A DNA stretch of 33,933 nucleotides, taken from positions 1-33,933 of the forward strand of contig DF237722.1 in the NCBI GenBank assembly GCA_000708835.1. Reading direction: 5' to 3'. The notes beneath the pieces were generated by a model. It did not search any database. It saw nothing but the letters and a program-made list of their open reading frames with translations, and had not been told where the DNA came from. The translations under genes were made by a program, and so were the position numbers. Below, in pieces: positions 1 to 12,000 of this stretch. The stretch comes from Klebsormidium nitens. Its lineage: Eukaryota; Streptophyta; Klebsormidiophyceae; Klebsormidiales; Klebsormidiaceae. The first letter of the stretch is position 1; each line of letters begins with the position of its first letter.

Positions 1-1
1 A

Positions 2-112
2 TACTTCACGTCGTTGGATTTGACATCGGGCTATCATCAGATTCTGATTTCTGAGGAGGATAGGCCCAAAACGGCGTTTCGAACTCCGTTTGGTCATTTC
101 CAGTTCAAGGTT
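2..112 (+). mobile_element. Ty3/gypsy reverse transcriptase fragment (broken)
   Basis: Frame +2 reads a typical Ty3/gypsy reverse transcriptase segment: a LDL-SGYHQI block holding the first catalytic Asp, then a [11 protein letters not shown] block, ending in FQFKV. A TAA stop follows at 113-115. The conserved continuation expected in this family (a PFGL-type motif) is absent, so homology breaks near base 112. The left part lies outside the window. This is a degraded retroelement piece, probably sitting in or next to an upstream intron of the GTPase gene that follows. The family is recognised from the motif; no LTR or integrase is visible here. Confidence 0.82.
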
Positions 113-198
113 TAATAGTGGCGGCCTAAACGTGGCCCACTCAGCCTTGAGCCTTTTCTTTGCCCCGAAGCCAGTAAACCACGCATGTTTCGCTGCAG

Positions 199-3100
199 GC
201 ATACCAGCTTCGAAGGGCAGCAGCTTCACGAAGTCAATCCAGGTCATCTCCAGCTCTCGCCAAGGTCCTGACGCGAACCGCACCGAGATCCGGAACGTCA
301 ACAAAATGGTTCAAAAGGCGATCACGTTCCTGTCTGGCGGGTAGGTCTGTCCGAGATGAACGATTTGCGCGCGTGCTTGCCAATTTCTGACCATTAGGTT
401 ACTTGTGTTTCTTCGGATCCTGCTGCTCGAAGACTCGTCCGATTGGAACCACGATTGAATCCTTCCTTGTCCCGCGGGTTCAGAGCCTCATTTATCTTAG
501 CTCCTGGTCATGTTACCACAGCCATAATCCAACCCGAACGCTGACGGACCTGACAATTCAGAAATACGAGAGAACTGAGGTGCCCGTTCTGTGGCGCCAT
601 GTCAATTGTGCCTTGCCGTCTCAGAGGTCCTCGTTTAATTGCCTCCGCAAAAGGATACGTCAAGGTGATGACCGTTCGACGCGATAATCTCAGCTTTAAC
701 ATAGAAGCACTTGATTTTCATCAAACCAATGTCGGGCTGCACCTTGCGGCTCAACCGGATTATATCCCGCCGCAGGTTTAGCATCCAGTACGATCCAAGG
801 GCGCTTGAGATTGGCGGAGTGGGCATCGCTGCGATTGGGCTGGTCGCCCTTGCCGGGGGGGCCGTAGTAGCAACCGCAGGGGCGGGCTTGTTCTACCTCG
901 GCTATGCGACTTCTCTTGCTCTGGCCGGAAGCGCAGCTGGAGTTGCTGGAGGGGGCGCTGCCGCGACCGTTGCCGGCGTCGGACTTACTGTAACGGGTGT
1001 TGCGCTTGGCAAGTCGGAGTTTCTGATTGATTCGTACGTGGACGTGCTGAAGCTCGCGGTCAACGAGGCGCGCCTCTGGACGCCAGAATACAAGCCCGAC
1101 GAAGAGCTCCCCAAAGACGAGGATGCGCAGCTGCTGTCGCTGGAACAGGAACTGGGCAAACTCGGTAAGCGCGCGCAGCACTGTTTCGAGGGCTGCCGGC
1201 TGGCCGAAGCAGCAGCTTCTTGTAGCCGGCCCGTCACGAAGTTTTGCTAGGCAAAGGCAGTAACCTGGGCAGCATTGAAAGAACTTCGTAGAAGTTATCC
1301 AACGATGTTGGGCACCATTTGTTCCTGCACTCAGCCAACGTCTCTGCACCAAGAGCAGGTAGCTTGTCCTGTGCAGTGAGCGCCCTGGAAAACAGCAACT
1401 GTGCATAGTGTGCGACTTCTTGGAACGGCCCGCCTCATGCAAGCCCTGCTTCACAAAGCCGAATAGAGACGATGTATCTACTATTCCCGTTCGAGAGCGT
1501 ATTCAACAGGAAACTCACACGTGGTGACTACGATATGATTTCCGTCTTGACGCCTCCGGCGGAGGCGCTGGGAATCCTTCTGAAGTTTGTCGTTCCTCTT
1601 CGCAGTCGTCAAGTCCACGGATTTTGCCCGGCTGGTTGATAAGCCCAACGGGGCACTGCCCACGTTCAAGTACAAACTGCTGCTGGGCTCGACGGAGGAG
1701 ACTCGTCGCAACCTGCTGAGGCGCATCAAGATGATTGTGGCGGCCACGAAGCTGTACAAGCCGATCAAATCGACCCGCTTCGTAGGTATCGTGGGAGCTG
1801 AAGATGCTGGAAAGTCCACGTTCATCAAGGTACGGGACTACTTGCAACGGGACTACTTGCAACGGCAGTCATAGAACGGGAGCTCTGACGCCGACGTAGA
1901 GTCATGGTTCATGGCCTTGTGATTGTGTCTGCTTGAAAGATTAAAAGAGTTGTTGTGAGACGTCAAATGGAGAAAAAAAGTGCACCGCTCTTGACCATTG
2001 CGAGTAATCAAGCCGACCTTCTTTTCATCCGCTTCGATTCACTCCAAATGTGGGCACGCATTTCTGTCGTAACACTGCAGTGGGGAACCCTGGAAACTGA
2101 GAGCAGTCCTCACTCGACTCTCTTAATTCGATTGCAGAAGGTGATGCTCGCCAAGGGCGTCAAGTCAAAAACTACCCCGGCAGTTGGTGATCATCTCCAC
2201 ACTAGGGTGGTCTTTCCGTACGAGATCACGGAGAGCTTGTGGCTTGTGGACTTCCCTGGAGGAAACGGCCTAGGCGATTACGCCGACTCGTGGCAGCAAT
2301 TCACCTCTCTGCCCAGCTCCGCGATTCTTCTGCTGCACTTCAACGTAAGCGACCCAAACCTCGCGCGCCGTGTTCTGTCCGTCGGAGGTGTTTTGAAGCT
2401 TACAGAAACATGCACCCTCAGATTCGTCCGCTTGTCTTGGTCATCTCGGTATATCTGGATGCTACTCCGAGCATATTTCCAATCACATTGCCTCTCGCTG
2501 CCCATCGCAGACCTGCCATCTAGCACTATCTCGCAATCAAACCAACCCACTGGAAGCACCAGATTTAGGAAGCCGTTTCCAATCTTTTCGATTTGAACGC
2601 TGGTTTGACCCTGGGTTGACTTTCCGCTTCTCAAAATGGAGTTTGCGGCTCTGGATTCTGTTAGCACCCTAGGTCCACGCTACCAATCATCTTAACGTTC
2701 AGGCTGCCACTAGACCATCCATCAAGATCAACATAGAAACTCTCTAAAGCAATGTTCCTATAAAAAGCTGCAAACTGAGCTGGCAATGATCGAGACTGCC
2801 CTGACCCAACAGATCCAAGGGCCTAGTCAGGTGCGGCCGCCGAGACGTCGTCAACCTTGTGTGAATTGTAGCTTTTGAACCAATGTAGTAAACGGGGGTC
2901 ATCTGGTTTCCAATCTGCCTGCAGAATGACATCAAGACAGAGCACGTCGAGATGTACAACAACATGATGAAGAAGAGTCTGGAGACGTCGCACCTGATTG
3001 TTGCGTTCAACCGTGTGGACGACAAGTTCGGCCGCGCGGACAGACCTTGCCCCGACGACTACTTTGACGAGCTGAAGAAGAAAGCCGTGGAGGCGCTCAA

Positions 3101-3233
3101 ATGCACGGCATCCGAAGTGCACTACGTGTGCCTCGATCCGGAGGTTCCGGAGAAGTGGGAGCGCCTCAAGAAGCTCGGTGTGCTCGACTTCGAGCAGTTT
3201 GCCAAATTGGCGATCGTTGGCCTCGAGTTCTGA
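199..3233 (+). CDS. P-loop GTPase, IRG/dynamin-like, 3' part of a multi-exon gene
   Basis: Five exons join with consistent phase: 199-340, 776-1164, 1606-1829, 2138-2344 and 2925-3233 (TGA stop). The introns begin GTAGGT, GTAAGC, GTACGG and GTAAGC and end in CGCAG or GCAG. About 422 residues are visible and the 5' end is missing. The order is a basic N-terminal part, a Gly/Ala-rich hydrophobic stretch of about 60 residues (exon 776-1164) that could be a membrane hairpin, then a G domain. G1 is GAEDAGKST (end of exon 3), G3 is DFPGG (exon 4), and G4 is NRVDDK (exon 5), a variant of the usual N/TKxD. The likely role is GTP binding and hydrolysis at a membrane, as in IRG or dynamin-like GTPases; the exact family is inferred. 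The gypsy fragment just upstream suggests that the missing exons lie left of the window or were cut off. The first listed exon is the least certain. Confidence 0.72.
1831..1864 (+). repeat. 15-bp tandem duplication at a splice donor
   Basis: Directly after the donor AAG|GTACGG of GTPase exon 3, the unit GGGACTACTTGCAAC occurs twice in a row without change. It lies wholly in the intron. It is a small example of the tandem duplications at splice borders that are common in the next gene. Confidence 0.85.
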
Positions 3234-5248
3234 TAGTAAAGACGACCCAGTTTACCGGTCTGCAAAGTCCGGGCCTTTGGGCACTGGTAGATTAGAAGAT
3301 GAAGTAGCGGACTCACACTTCAGGACCCATCGCCCTGTTATTGCTCGTTGGTAAGGGTTTCACGAACAGCATATAGAGAATGGACCGAGAGCATCAGGAT
3401 GACCGTAATTTCGACGATCCAACAAACAAGATTTTCATGCAAACCGTCTATAAAGCTTTCGACGTACTTACCAAGCAGCCATGCACCTTATACCAGTACC
3501 ATACCTCGAAATGTGTATTCCCGTGCGCAGCTTCAACGTGCAGCAGAATCTGAAAGCGTGATATACGATTGAGGTGGCGCTAGAGCCTAGTGCATTTCTA
3601 GTGCGTCATGTATCTTGAAGTCTCTGCGCGGACAGTCTGGTCCGATCAATACAACCGGAGATTTAGTCAGGCAAAAACAAGTTCCTCGATCTGGCAACAC
3701 TGAGTTTTGCGCATGCTCCTACATAATCAAAAACATCAGTACTACTTTCGTGCACTGTCCCGATAGATCTAGACCTCAAAGATACAACGAGCTCCGGCCG
3801 GTTGGCCAATGACCATGCAGCCAATTGCAATCGAGTACTTTTTGTGACGCGCATTTTCCGGTTGAACCGGTGCGGCGCTACGTGTATATTCATGCGAGCG
3901 TGCACAAGCCTGATCGAATCGAGGGCGCGGCCTAGCGTTCCCATGTTATTGATTGCCGCATGTTTTTGAACATATGCGCAGCAAGCTTTGCGCTGTAAAA
4001 CTCGAAAAATTGCATATAAACACTGATCCTAGCTGCAAGAAAGGTTGGTGTATGTGCAACTACCGAGGGGGAACTTAGCATGGGCAGATTTAATCTGGTC
4101 GTGCAAATGCCATGTGAACTATCGAGTATATGGATCATCATGCACATCGTTATCAAACTTGTATACTGGCACGCGCGTCTGTTCATGCTATCCTAGCTAG
4201 TCGGAAGCATTGAAGCCCTTCGGCGGCATCATTGCAATTAATCGATCCGCGATTCATGTTGACTCGTAATGACAATCTAGCTGGCATGGCATATGCTGCC
4301 AGTATATAACTTTCAAATTGCGATTGAATATATAATTGCACTATCTACGAAGTGCAACAATGTTCGCATGCTGCAAAACATGCTGAGGTCTATTATAGCA
4401 TTGACTCGCGCAAGCCCATCAATCCAATAAAGATTCGTGCTTCAGCGATAAGACCCGGCCCGAACTTTCAATTTGGTACAGCTAGACGCGACACAATGGC
4501 TTATACGGTTTTGAGGGGCTGAACTTCGGAAAGATGGCTTTGCTGTAATCAATGGGGTTCAGCTCGTCCGGCATTGTTAGCAACATGCCTCGGAGTGCGA
4601 GGTTGATAGCTTTGATTGAAGGTCACACGTATTGATATTCAGGTTGTGACTCACTTCATTTTTCCATTAGCGACCGACTTTGATAGGTTGACAATTTCAC
4701 AAGCCAACGAGCGAATGACCTCGTTGTATGGCATTGCTGTATTAACTGACCACTAACTACCGAGCAGAGAACGCTTCTGAAGTCCTTCGCAAATACAGTG
4801 CAATGGATACAAGCCAGCCATGCAGGCTGCGACCAAATCTCAGGCTCGTCACATGATCGAGGTCCGGTCTGTTTGCAAGATTGCCACTGATCAACTCGCT
4901 CTCGTTCACCCCTAGCTCTAGTAACCGCAATTGCGGCCATCGTCTCGTCTCTTTACCTTAGCCCTGACTTCCGCGAGTAAGCCTCCAACTATTGTACTAC
5001 TTTTTCCACTGCCACGAAGGCCCGCCAAAGCTCAGCAACGTGGGGTTGAGCGTGGCAAATGCAACGGGTCGGGGGCTGTCCTGAGATTGAGAGTTCTCTT
5101 GAGTGTTGAATGCTAGCTGCAAAGAGGTCCTGGTTTTTGACACCCAGTCATCCTGGCCTAATTTGTTCCACTGCTGCCTCCACAGCTGGTTGTCCTGCAG
5201 CCAGCAATGAAAACAGGTTACTCATTCTTGGAACAGACTTTGGCACAC

Positions 5249-5620
5249 TCGGGCCCCTTAACACCCGGGGTCAACATGTTGCCAGTTTCCCTAGTGTTGA
5301 AACACCGCGATCTTCGATTCGAGGTTGCGTCCGACGGGATTGATTGAACGCAGAACCAGTCAACAAATAGAGGGAAAATGCCCGGCCCGCTGCTTATGTA
5401 AACAATCTGGAGGCTCCATGAAGCTTTTCAGCCCGCATTTGAACCTTCAGACCTAAGCTGAGGATGCTTTTAGCTTGGGTGCACAGCTTCAGTGCTTGCC
5501 AAGGGGAGATGATAGGTGAACTCAGCTGCACACAAGTTTCCGGAACTTTTAGTGCTGTTCAATAGCGTAAACCTCCGGCGTCGAAAGCAACATCGTGACA
5601 CCGGGTTTAAGGGGCCCGAG
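5249..5620. repeat. Inverted-repeat pair, possible MITE-like element
   Basis: A GC-rich arm of about 25 bp at 5249-5273 (CTCGGGCCCCTTAACACCCG and on) recurs as its reverse complement at 5596-5620, with one mismatch and one 1-nt gap. The arms enclose about 320 bp without coding potential. Both sides are flanked by the triplet ACA, which could be a 3-bp target duplication but is too short to be conclusive. The arms match no terminal inverted repeat that I recognise. The size and lack of coding fit a non-autonomous DNA element; a chance or regulatory inverted repeat is also possible. Confidence 0.4.
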
Positions 5621-5740
5621 ACAGTCCTTGCCTTGTGTACGCCTTAATTTCGCTGTCAGCTCTGCCGAAATAACGCAGGCATCACAAATTCTCCTGACTC
5701 ACTGGCAAAACAAAATGCGGAATACAATCGAACCCAAGCT

Positions 5741-5794
5741 TGTCCCAGCTTCCCACGCTGGGACAGATTTTGTCCCAGCGCGACAAAATCTGTC
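5741..5794. repeat. Two overlapping, mutually exclusive hairpins
   Basis: Hairpin 1 pairs 5741-5749 with 5757-5765 (9 bp, 7-nt loop). Hairpin 2 pairs 5762-5774 with 5782-5794 (13 bp perfect, 7-nt loop). They share 5762-5765, so only one can form at a time. The unit TTGTCCCAGC also appears twice, once in each hairpin. It lies about 220 bp beyond the stop of the minus-strand gene and could be in its 3' UTR or terminator region. Confidence 0.7.
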
Positions 5795-6018
5795 AATCAC
5801 TTCAAGTCCGCCCACGCAGTTACCACATGCATAACTTGCAGACTGCAGCGGCTGAATAGAGACTTCCCTTGCGCCGCAAGCCGCCAATCTCTGACAGTCG
5901 CAGCGATAAAAAGCAGTCACGGTGATAAGTAGGAGGTGAAGGGTTGGCCTTTTCACTTAAAGGCGTATTGCTAAACCTCCTGACGAGAGTCTTCGCCCGT
6001 TATCATTGAAAGATTAGT

Positions 6019-9000
6019 TCAAGAAAATATTACGTCAATAACCTTCTTAGTAACAGGTCCAACAATCATCTCCATGTCGAACGCAACGTCAAAAAGCGTA
6101 GTACTCACGTCATTGGAGCTCGTTTCCAGGGTTGGCCGCTTGGACTCGATTCGGAAGGCCCGCCGGGCGCTGTCCAGGTCCTTGGCCATCTGCTCCTTGG
6201 TCTGCCTGATGGGCGCCTCAGCAGCAAGCATCTCCGTCTCGCGCTCTTTCTCGACTTCCTCGACCTGCGAAACAATCAGTGCCCACGCCTAGTTAGTCGA
6301 TGGCTTTCGAGGAAGTAAAACGTATTCAGAGTACTCAAAGCCTTTTGAATAGGACAAAAGTGTGTGATGAAGGTTCCGATTGTAAGGTCTCCCCAAGTTG
6401 CATAGGAGCTTTCACCCTTTCTGCGCCAGAATCGAGCCTTCTCGGCAGACATGACTCCCTAGTTGGTTTGCTTCTACGAGGACATAGCGGAAAACTAATG
6501 CTGCGCCAAGTTATCTGAACACGTGGCCTTTGCGTTGTCCTTGCCGCCTCAGGGCGGCCAGCGCTTGACCTGTAATCTCCTTCAATTGTCAATGTTGTGA
6601 CTGTGTCTCTGTCAACGATCAGCGATCTTGTTACCGCCAAAGACGCTCCAACTCGGTTGTTATTGTTCCCACCTGGTCTGATGATATGACCAGTTCTTCA
6701 TTCCCCTAGTTATCTGTCCCAATGACGGGTTGGAACTCCTCCATAACACCAGGTCTCTTATCCTCCCACCTTACCCGCCTGATGACAAAATCGAAGTTTT
6801 GCCAACGCCAAATCGAAAGCCCAAGCCAAGCACGAAACGCTCAGTGCTGTCGGTCACCTGGGCCCCAGAAAGCAAGTTCGCAAATGCACAATATTTCTCT
6901 TGATGACCAGTCCTCCAAAAAGAAAAAAGGTGTTAAGCAACGCAAGCGTGTTGCCCACCTGCTCCCGGATTTTGTTGCGCACGGACTCGTCGTACTCCCG
7001 CTCCGCCTCGTCGAGCAGCAGGTCGCCGGGCGTGGCGCGCGAGAAGAGCGGCTCCTTGTCGAAGATGGCCTCCAAAACGTCGGGCCGGACGGTGCCCTCC
7101 AGCAAAAACCGCCTGCAAAATGCGACAAGTAAATCGGGTAAGAAAGTAGTTTGGTCAGGAGGGGATAAGGTGCAGACTCGAAGCGGTGCTGCAAGAGAAA
7201 GAAAATAGCGGCTCCTTGTCAAAGACGGCCTCCAGAACGTCGGGTCGGACGGTGCCCTCCAGCGAAAACCGCCTGGGGAAGACGACAAAATGTACGAACC
7301 AAGTAAGGCAAGGAGTGCTTTAGTACGACTGAGCCGATAGTCTGTGCAGAGGTCAACAAGAGGATAGGATCTGCTTGATTTGCAAAGTTGGTTTAGCAAA
7401 TCAACTTTGCTGAGCATCAGATGCATAGTTTGCGATGGGTAGGAAACGAGTAGGTGGCTTCCTTCCAAAGATGGGCTACAAAACGTTGGATCGGCCAGTG
7501 CCTCCAGCAAAAGCCGCCTGTAAACGGCGACAAATGCATTTTGTTCGGTGAATACGAGGTTGGATTCAGCTATATCAATGAGTGCGACTGGGGCGATGGA
7601 CTGGCAAGGGTCAGTAGAGCACGAGGCGCGAGTTTACGAGGGGAAAGAAAGAGCGACTTTTTTCTGGAAGACGGGCCAGAAAATGTCGAGCCAGACCGTG
7701 CCCTTCAGGCAAAAGGCAAGCTGTGTGTACAGATTATTTGTCGCAAGTTCTGGTTCAATATACATATTTAGTGCGGCGACAGAGGCGACAAGAGCCAGTC
7801 GAAGATGAGAGGCGAAATCGAAGTGAAGGTTGAGAAAAGGAAGAGAAGGACGGCTCCTCGTCAAAGACACTGCCCCATGCTGGCCCCGGGGTTCCATCAG
7901 GATGTGCGGGACATGTGCGAAAGATGTGCGGGAAATGTGTGCACGGGAAACGGCATAAGGCCAAAACCCCGCCCTGGTATGTTTCGTCGAACTCAGCAAA
8001 AACGTGAAACGCCAAGCCCCTGCGTCTTGCAATTCATTTGTTCTTGTGAAAAGAACACCCGGCAACCAAGAAGAGCTTTCTACCCCTGCCCACCTGACGT
8101 CGACATGCTCCGGGACGGTCAGATCCTCCCGCTCTAGTTGCTCCCGCACCGTTTCCGCTTCCAGAACGAGCTGCTCGTCCAGCTCTAGTTGCTCCGCGAC
8201 CTGCGCGCGCTGCACCGCGTGCTCCGCCCTCCGCTTCACGGACGCAAACCAATTTTCCTCCAGAGCAACGATCTGCCTTCTGCCCTCGATTACGGACTCC
8301 TGCGGAATCAAAGCGTCAACTTGCGTTCAGACGTTGGTAAAGGCGAGATGTGCCATTCTGGTGTATCGGAACATTCTCTGCGAAGCAGCTTTTGTTTTGG
8401 GAGAAACACTTGACGTTCGCAAGGCAGTTTTCTAGAGCCAGAAATCGAGGCGTTGTCCTCGATCACGGTATCTGGTGGCCGGTAGAGGAGATGAAGCAAG
8501 GGCAACGATGAATGAACATGTAACCACGAGCCTCGCATGTGTAGCGGTGTTTGGGAACCATGCTTGGAACTATCTAAAGCGGCCAGTTTTGTACGTCCTT
8601 AGCTTCTTGCAGCGGTACTCGTCGTGCAGCAAAACAGAGGCTGGGGACACAACTGTGAAACTGAAATTGTGAATTTTGCTACAGATTGTGACCGATGGAC
8701 ATTAAGTGCCTTGGGGATGGACACTTCTGCTGAACTTCAATTGTTTGTGACCGTAGTGCATAAGGTACATAACGCTGACCGTCTGGCTCAGCTTTGCAGA
8801 TGAGATGGATAGCTAGCAGAAAGCCGTTCGCATGAGAACATGGTGGGCGATTGACGGGGTATGAGCGCAAATTAAGGCACCTACGACGACCGATGCCCGC
8901 AGCCTATCCCCGTGGGAAGCTTGACGGTCGAAGCTAAAGAACATCCGAACTAAATCAAGACGAAACGATGAATGCGAGGTGCAGTAACGAAAGTATGAAG

Positions 9001-12000
9001 CGACCGAACCAGCACCACGTTGTCCTGGACCTGCTCCGTCCGGATAATGAGGAAAAGCGTTGAAAAAGAGAAGCGGAGAGGACGTACCGCTGCGGCCGAC
9101 TCCCTGTTCTCGGGCTTCGCAAGGAACTCCCTCTTCCACGCCTCAAACTCCTCTTCCGCTCGCCTCTTCCTCGCTTCCGCCCTTTCGATCTTGCGCTGCG
9201 CCGCTGCCGCAACACCGGGCAGCTTCGCCGCCTGCTTGGCGCTGGCCTTGCGTGCACGCTCAGCTTCCCGTGCAATGCGTGCGTTCTCGGATGCCGTGAG
9301 CTCCGGGCTCGGCGGGAGCTTTCTGCAAAGCATTACGAAATTATTAATGCATTAGGGAAAGCTTTCGAAGTTCAGAAGCTCTGAACTTTGTGGGAATCTG
9401 TACTCTTCACAAGCATCTGCGGTCGATCGGATTGAAGCGACCGCTAAGATATGCCGACTGCACAAAGAGCAACCCGTGAGCATCGATGGAGCGCTGAAAG
9501 CACAGGTTGTACCGTACTCGTCCACCATTTTTGTCTAAGGAGTAGATATAGGAAAACCTGCGCAAAGTAACTTCACCACAACACATTTGCGCTCCTCGGA
9601 ATACTGTCTTCTCTGAGAATACTACCCGTTCTCCGTCCATGTGTGCAAAGAAGCATCTTGAAATGAAGATCCTCAAAGTCAAGTGCGCCCCTTGGAACAA
9701 CTCCTTCTACCTGAATCTTACCCGTTCTCGTTCATGTGTAAGACGAAGCATCTTGACTTGAACGTTGAACTCTTGGAACCCGAAATCCCACCTCCGCCCC
9801 ATGAACTTTCTCCCCTAGTGCTAATTCTTAACCCAATCCCGCCTCTGTATCAAGGTCAAGTATCACAGCCCAGGCAGCCAAAAACCTTCAAGAATCTCTT
9901 ACGAAACGCTTAACATCCCACCTGCGCCCCGTGAAAAAGTCCTCCATTGGGTTGAACACTTTCTGGTCCAGGAACGCCAGCACCCCGTCGAACCTCTCGT
10001 CCAGCGACTTCTCGAACGACGCCTTCCGGTCGTTGTGTGCGCGCGCCTTCTCCTCCTTCTTGGCGCGCATCTTCTCCGCCGCGCGCGCCCGCTCTAGTTC
10101 CCGCTGGCGCTTCGCCTCCTGCCGCTTGTCCATCTTGCTGACGTCAGCCGCAGCCTGCTCCTTGCCGTCCGTCTTGGGGCGCGGCTTTGGGATGATCCCC
10201 TCGATCATGCGCCTCGTCTTGCCGAGGCCGTCGGTTACGGGCTGCACACAGAAGAGTAGGGGCGTCAGACTTCCTCGACTTTCTTACATCCCGTCTTTCC
10301 TACGTTGCTCTTTACTTTGATTTGATCTATCTCCGCAACGTGCTTGGTCTTGCTTCAGTTGTCGGTACTCGGGTTGCTCCCTGCAGACGAAATACAGTTT
10401 GCTCTCTCCACTTTGAGGCTTCTCCCACATCCCCCCCCAGGAAAAAGGTAATCCCTTCCATCCTTGATTGTCATTCTCGCGCCCTGGAACTTGCAAACAA
10501 TGAAGAAAACTGAGTGGAATTCTTTCCCGCTAGCTGACGCTGGGTAAATCGGCGAGGGCGGATGCTGCGCTGCATTGCTTTCAACAACTCAGCTGCCCAT
10601 CGTCGAACATGCCGGCTGAAAAACCTGACTTGAGGAAATTAGCCCGGAAATTAGCTCCTTAATCGCCGAAGAAACAAATTCAGGTATAGCAGCGTGCGCA
10701 GCATTAGCTGAGGTTCATTCTGATGAAAATGGAGTGTGTGCCGCCAGGTTCTATTTGCAGTTAACCAGGATATGTAGACTTGCACTTAAATCGATTGGAC
10801 AGCTGTTGAACCATCACCAGAGCTCGAACACAGAAGACAAGTTCCGGACAGAGCCTGGGCGCCGAAACCCAAAAGAAACGCGTGTAATTGAGCAAAGTAC
10901 TCAACAAGAGGCATTCCGCAAAAATGAAAGGCCCTATCACAGAAGTTTCAGCTGGTATTCGAAAGTGCAAGAAATATGTCTCTGCCAACTACCTGAAACG
11001 TCTCTGCAAGGCGAGTCCCGATCTGGCCCCGCTTTGCGATCTTGGCGCGCCGCGCCTCGACCGCTTCCCGATGCACCCTCTCCTTCTCCTCTGTCGCCGC
11101 TTTCTCGTCCATCAGGGCGTACTGGACGGTGGGGTACGTCAGCTGCTTGATGCCGTCCCACCCGTACTGTTCGGCTCTGGAAAACAAATTCACTCGTCAG
11201 AGACGACGTTCTTGTCTTTAGAATCTTGAAGCAAGGGCAAAACTGAAGATGACCGTTCTTGAACGTGAGACGTGTGGTAAACCGCCGTCCTACCCGTACT
11301 GTTCCACTCTGGAAATAAAACATCCCATTTGTCAGACTTCTATATGATTGTGTTCAAAGTGCTGAAGCGAGGGCAAAACTGATGGTAGCCGTTCTTGAAT
11401 GGTCACGTCCCCCATACAGTGACTGGAGATGAATGAGAAACCTGCGTTTGAGCATGTCTGTTGAATCTTTCTCTTGACGGGCTTCGACCAACGTCACAAC
11501 GTGTCCGAAGTCCATTAGCGAGAAGTCAGTCAACGAAAGCTTAAACGGTTGCAGCCCAGGAACTTGAGAGAATTGTAGGACCTCGGTAATCAAGTGGGGG
11601 GAGTCTGGCCCTTACTTGTATCAGAAAAGTAGTCCTGCAAGGCGTCCAAACGTCAATACCCCTTTCTTTGACAAGGCTCTTTGCCGTCTCCCCTGCCTTC
11701 GACAGAAAAGTCATGTATTCCTAATTTGATGCACTTGTTCGCATGAACATGGTGGAACATATGCTGGACGAAGACAGCAAAAAATCCACTAGAACGACAA
11801 TCTGAGCCAAGCGGACCGCGACTCACAGCTCGTAGCTTTCGATGCTCTTCAGAGCCACGTAATGGTCCTCCCTCTCGCCGAGTCTGCCGGCCTCGCGGTG
11901 CGCCTGCTCTAGTTGCTCGTCCCGCCTCTCTTTCACGGCCATCCGGAAGATGACGTCCTCCGCGTCCGGGCCGAGGTCTTGGTATACCTTCTCCAGAGCA

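Larger units (their letters stand above)
3234..6018. other. Intergenic spacer between convergent GTPase and large minus-strand gene
   Basis: About 2.8 kb between the GTPase stop and the stop of the minus-strand gene, so both 3' ends face it. Frames are short and show no splice-supported exons or recognisable domains. Part of it (about 3900-4400) is AT-rich with TATA-like stretches. The only structures I see are the inverted repeat at 5249-5620 and the hairpins at 5741-5794, listed separately. I see no tRNA or rRNA. Confidence 0.55.

Noticed and set aside
696-1454. 252-codon minus-strand frame over the GTPase exon
   Set aside because: It is a shadow of the GC-rich plus-strand exon 776-1164; no domain and a poor residue mix.
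6854-7510. 218-codon minus-strand frame through exon and echoes
   Set aside because: It crosses the true acceptor at 7112 into intron echoes in shifting frames; the exon alone is supported.
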